Source: Sacculina carcini | Lineage: Eukaryota; Arthropoda; Thecostraca; Sacculinidae | Direction of reading: 5' to 3' | DNA length: 64,000 bases | NCBI GenBank assembly: GCA_916048095.2 | Contig: OU696572.1 | Coordinates: 3,335,862-3,399,861, forward strand | Part shown: positions 61,481 through 64,000 of the stretch, piece by piece | Layout: each line of letters opens with the position of its first letter | Numbering within the stretch: position 1 is the first letter of the stretch | Program-made: the position numbers and the translations under genes | Notes under the pieces: generated by a model | The model's input: the letters and a program-made list of their open reading frames with translations, nothing else | Told to the model about the DNA's origin: nothing | Databases searched by the model: none

Positions 61481-62121
61481 TGTAATTTCACAGTGTTCAT
61501 CCGAGGCGCCAGAGCGAGCGATGCGCGAGTTGTTCCGATATATTGAACGTTTGCTTACATGACATTCAACGTTTGTATGTCTGTGTGTCTGTATACACGC
61601 GCAGCACTGGTCGCGTTGGCAGAGGCCGTGTATGTGTGTGTGCAGTCACGTGTTTGTGTGGCTGTGGTCCTTGCGCGAGCGGTAGATGTTTGTTTGTGAA
61701 TGCGTGCGTGTCTGTATGCGCAGCACTGGTTATACAGGCAGATGGTGTGCACGTGTGTGTATGTGTGTGCATGTGAGTGTGTGTGTGCGTGTGCATGTGT
61801 GCGCGTGTGCGTCTATCCTGTACTGTCTTGGTGGCGATGTAACTGGGGGAAGTATGGGCAGTGTAAAGGGGGTGCGATGACGCGTTGAGTTTCATGGGCA
61901 GTCGAGATCAAGCGTTCATGGTGTGAGTGTGAACGGTGCGCGGAAGCTTTGAGTGAGAGTGTACGGCGGGGTGCCGAGCGCGTTGTTCTTGGTGTTTTGT
62001 ACTCGTTTCCGCGGTGTGAATATCGAGCGTTGTGTGTATTTACTCGGTGTCATATTGTGCTATTGTGTGATTGTGTTATATATATTTCATCGTCCATCAT
62101 TTGTTCTCCAATACAACTACA
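61481..62121 (+). repeat. 5' LTR of LTR-B element (641 bp)
   Basis: Begins TGTAATTTCACAG and ends AACTACA, directly before the primer block. The left boundary is fixed by comparison with LINE-2a. (TG)n-rich in the middle. Confidence 0.8.
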
Positions 62122-62133
62122 AGCTATTTCGGC
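62122..62133 (+). other. Putative tRNA-Phe 5'-end primer-binding site of LTR-B
   Basis: AGCTATTTCGGC between LTR end and the gag ATG two bases later; fourth occurrence of this block in the window. Confidence 0.6.
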
Positions 62134-62134
62134 A

Positions 62135-62890
62135 ATGTCGGTGCACGGTGATGAACAAGGGACCAGCATGGACGTGCGTCTAATTCCGGAGTTCAGTGGA
62201 TCGGACGCGCAGAATATCACAGAGTGGTTGGACAGACTGGAACTCGTGTGCGAGCTTCGAGGCGTGACTGACGTGGCAACCGTCATTGCTCTGCGTTTGG
62301 CCGGCGGTGCTTTTGCTGTGTACCAGCAGCTACCGATCTCTGACAGAAAATGCGTGCAGAAAGTGAAGTCGGCCCTGCAAGCGGCATTTGGAATTGATCC
62401 GTACACAGCCTACGAGCGGTTTCATGCCCGCACTCTACACCCCAACGAGACGCCCGATGTATACCTGGCCGATCTCAAGAGATTGGCTTCAGCGTTTGGT
62501 GGAGTACCTGACATGGCTCTCCGGTGTGCATTTGTCTCGGGCTTGCCTGCAGAGGTGCGCACAACGTTGCGTGCGAATTCTCGACTTGAGTCGCTGGATC
62601 TGCCACAGCTGACAGCTAGGGCTCGCATACTGCTCCAAGAGACCCAGCACAACGAAGTGTGTCTGGCCGCCAGGGAACCAACAGCAACTCATACAGCACA
62701 ACGAGAAATCAAGTGTTTCTGTTGCGGAGGTATTGGTCATATCCAGCGTCATTGTCCATCCAACCGCAACCGCAGCAGATTTGATCACGACAAGCACAAC
62801 AAACAAAACGGCCGAGACAGTCAGGGCAAGTCGGGAAACGACAGCGGAGAGGCGTCGTCAGCGCCGGACTCCTCTCCGAGACAATATTAG
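62135..62890 (+). CDS. LTR-B Gag
   Basis: The start is ATG 62135, immediately after the primer block (MSVHGDEQGTSMDVRLIPEF), giving 251 residues. The frame is open further upstream but that part lies in the LTR. Capsid-like region: WLDRLELVCELRGVTDVATV, RLAGGAFAVYQQLP, VYLADLKRLASAFGGVPDMA. One CCHC knuckle (CFCCGGIGHIQRHC) lies near residue 195, followed by a basic and Ser-rich tail. It ends at TAG 62888. The last 35 codons overlap pol in the -1 frame. It would assemble the particle and bind RNA, by family analogy. Confidence 0.88.
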   Translation: MSVHGDEQGTSMDVRLIPEFSGSDAQNITEWLDRLELVCELRGVTDVATVIALRLAGGAFAVYQQLPISDRKCVQKVKSALQAAFGIDPYTAYERFHARTLHPNETPDVYLADLKRLASAFGGVPDMALRCAFVSGLPAEVRTTLRANSRLESLDLPQLTARARILLQETQHNEVCLAAREPTATHTAQREIKCFCCGGIGHIQRHCPSNRNRSRFDHDKHNKQNGRDSQGKSGNDSGEASSAPDSSPRQY

Positions 62891-64000
62891 CCAGGACGCT
62901 ACCGACGGTGAATGCGACCATCGACGGTGTTGAGCGACGTGCGCTCGTCGACACGGGCTGCAGTCAAAGCATAGCACATGTGTCCTGCTGCAGAAAATGG
63001 GCGCGCAAAAAGGTGAGTGTCGTAACCATGAGCGGTGAGAGATTCTCGACGTTGGGAACGGGCACAGTGACGCTCAGTATTGGTGATGATGTTCTACCGT
63101 GCCATGAAGTTGTTGTTTCACAGACAAGGCCACTGGGGTTCGATTTCATCTTGGGAATGAATGCCATCACGTCGTTGAAGGGTGTGTGTATATCTCCTGA
63201 CAGTAATATTACGTTCAATCCATGTGCGAATGATTCTGTGTTACGTGGTAAACTGGTGCACACTCACACTGCGTTGGGTTCGTCTGAGGATAAAAAGCAT
63301 GTGGATGACGACATACACGTCGATGAAAAGGATTTTTCACTATCATTCACCGACAGGGGTGGTTTCTGGACAGTTCGCTGGAAGTGGGCCAACGGTGTAG
63401 AGCCTGGGATGTTACACAATCAGATATCAGAATACCACGTGAAAAAGTCTAATCGACCTCAGTACGTGACGGAATTGCGTGATTGGATTGCCAGAGGTTG
63501 GCTGGTGGAGTATGATGAAGCCAGGTTCGGTCCGGTAAAAGGCCTCATACCGTTGATGGCTGTCGAGCAGCCAAATAAAAACAAGGTCCGGCCGGTACTC
63601 GACTACAGGGAAGTGAACAAAAGCATTGATAGCCACACAGCGGATGCTGACGCGTGCGGCCAAAAGCTGCGTGAATGGCGTCGTATGGGCGTCAATGTGG
63701 GTATATTGGACCTTGAGAAAGCTTACTTGCAGATTCGAGTTGATCAGTCACTGTGGCCGTATCAAACTGTTGTGATCGACGGAACTCGCTTTTGCCTCAC
63801 AAGACTTGGATTTGGTTTGAATGTGGCGCCAATGGTTATGAAGGCAGTGGTGGACGCAACACTGAAGATGGACCGAGAGATAGAAAGTGTGGCATCAGCC
63901 TATGTGGATGACATTTTGTTCAAGGCCGATATTGTCTCACCGGAACGCATCAAATGCCACTTTGCACGATATGGGTTGAGCAGCAAGGCTCCCGAAGTCG
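62785..64000 (+). CDS. LTR-B Pol: protease and reverse transcriptase (runs off the window)
   Basis: The frame is open from 62785 with no stop to the window end, about 405 codons. Protease: RRALVDTGCSQSIAHVSCC, then GFDFILGMNAI. RT: KNKVRPVLDYREVNKSI, TADADACGQKLREWRRMG, LDLEKAYLQIRVD, LTRLGFGLNVAPMV and AYVDDILF with the two catalytic Asp. It sits in the -1 frame relative to gag. RNase H and integrase would follow outside the window. Closely related in layout to the LTR-A pol (TADAEVCAEQLRKWRR). No defects seen. Confidence 0.9.
62833..62877 (+). promoter_or_regulatory. Predicted -1 ribosomal frameshift site: GGGAAAC, spacer, hairpin
   Basis: The gag codons read TCG GGA AAC, so G GGA AAC is in the zero frame and a -1 slip enters the pol frame. 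After a 6-nt spacer, GGAGAG (62846-62851) can pair with CTCTCC (62872-62877), enclosing an inner GGCG/CGCC. This is the full canonical layout. The GGGAAAC heptamer is known from retroviral gag-pro shifts. Confidence 0.8.

Larger units (their letters stand above)
61481..64000 (+). mobile_element. LTR-B: Gypsy-like retrotransposon, right-truncated by the window
   Basis: 5' LTR, primer block, gag and the start of pol, all without defects as far as visible, nested in LINE-2b. Same RT branch as the LTR-A element but a different LTR sequence. The 3' half lies outside the window. Confidence 0.88.

Noticed and set aside
61481..62121. Self-priming of the LTR-A/LTR-B/TRIM-1 elements in the manner of Tf1
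   Set aside because: Self-priming needs GCCGAAATAGCT at the transcript start inside the LTR. I do not find it in any of the three LTR types.

Overview
This is a eukaryotic, animal-type window packed with transposable elements; nothing in it looks prokaryotic or viral-genomic. A single-exon ionotropic-receptor-like gene, CR1/Jockey-type LINEs, BEL/Pao and Gypsy LTR elements, a tRNA-derived SINE and many (TG)n/(CA)n microsatellites point to a protostome. An arthropod, perhaps a chelicerate, is my guess, with low confidence.

Layout. 1-3956: minus-strand Gypsy-like element with a 266-bp LTR (family LTR-A), cut by the left edge. 3957-4793 and 9472-12879: a duplicated block carrying an intronless chimeric gene (formin GBD/FH3-like N-terminus plus atypical-PKC-like kinase), split by LINE-1 (4794-9471). 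12880-13788: fold-back repeats. 13789-18778: full-length LINE-2a. 18933-23676: young Gypsy-1a with 5-bp target duplication. 23682-25980: microsatellites, possible host exons and a dispersed repeat. 26004-26409: LTR-A LTR, primer site and first 42 gag codons joined directly to a second chimeric kinase copy (26410-28985), followed by a truncated third copy (28990-30351) and the inverted counterpart of the left block (to 32433) with a private SINE. 32888-37879: decayed BEL/Pao. 38740-40160: Gypsy remnant. 41215-43014: intact ionotropic receptor, with related AT-rich arrays on both sides. 43219-45048: pieces of a short-LTR family (LTR-C). 45172-49541: Gypsy-1b, lacking the gag N-terminus. 49730-50955: TRIM-1, a 1.2-kb element with 81-bp LTRs. 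51743-55237: old Gypsy-3. 57296-58544: LTR-C miniature element with three LTRs. 58718-61480: LINE-2b, interrupted at 61481 by element LTR-B (641-bp LTR), which runs off the right edge.

Main points. (1) A chimeric FH3/aPKC gene family exists in one intact and two broken copies; one copy sits immediately behind an LTR retrotransposon leader, as in retroviral-style transduction. (2) Three different LTR families (LTR-A, LTR-B, TRIM-1) carry the same 12-nt block immediately after the 5' LTR, AGCTATTTCGGC, which is the reverse complement of nucleotides 1-12 of eukaryotic tRNA-Phe rather than of a tRNA 3' end. This suggests non-canonical priming shared between autonomous elements and a miniature parasite. 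(3) Two textbook -1 frameshift signals are visible: GGGAAAC plus 6-nt spacer plus hairpin between gag and pol of LTR-B, and AAAAAAC abutting the ORF1 stop in both LINE-2 copies, whose ORF2 has no nearby AUG. (4) Paralogous empty sites inside the window document five or six separate insertions.
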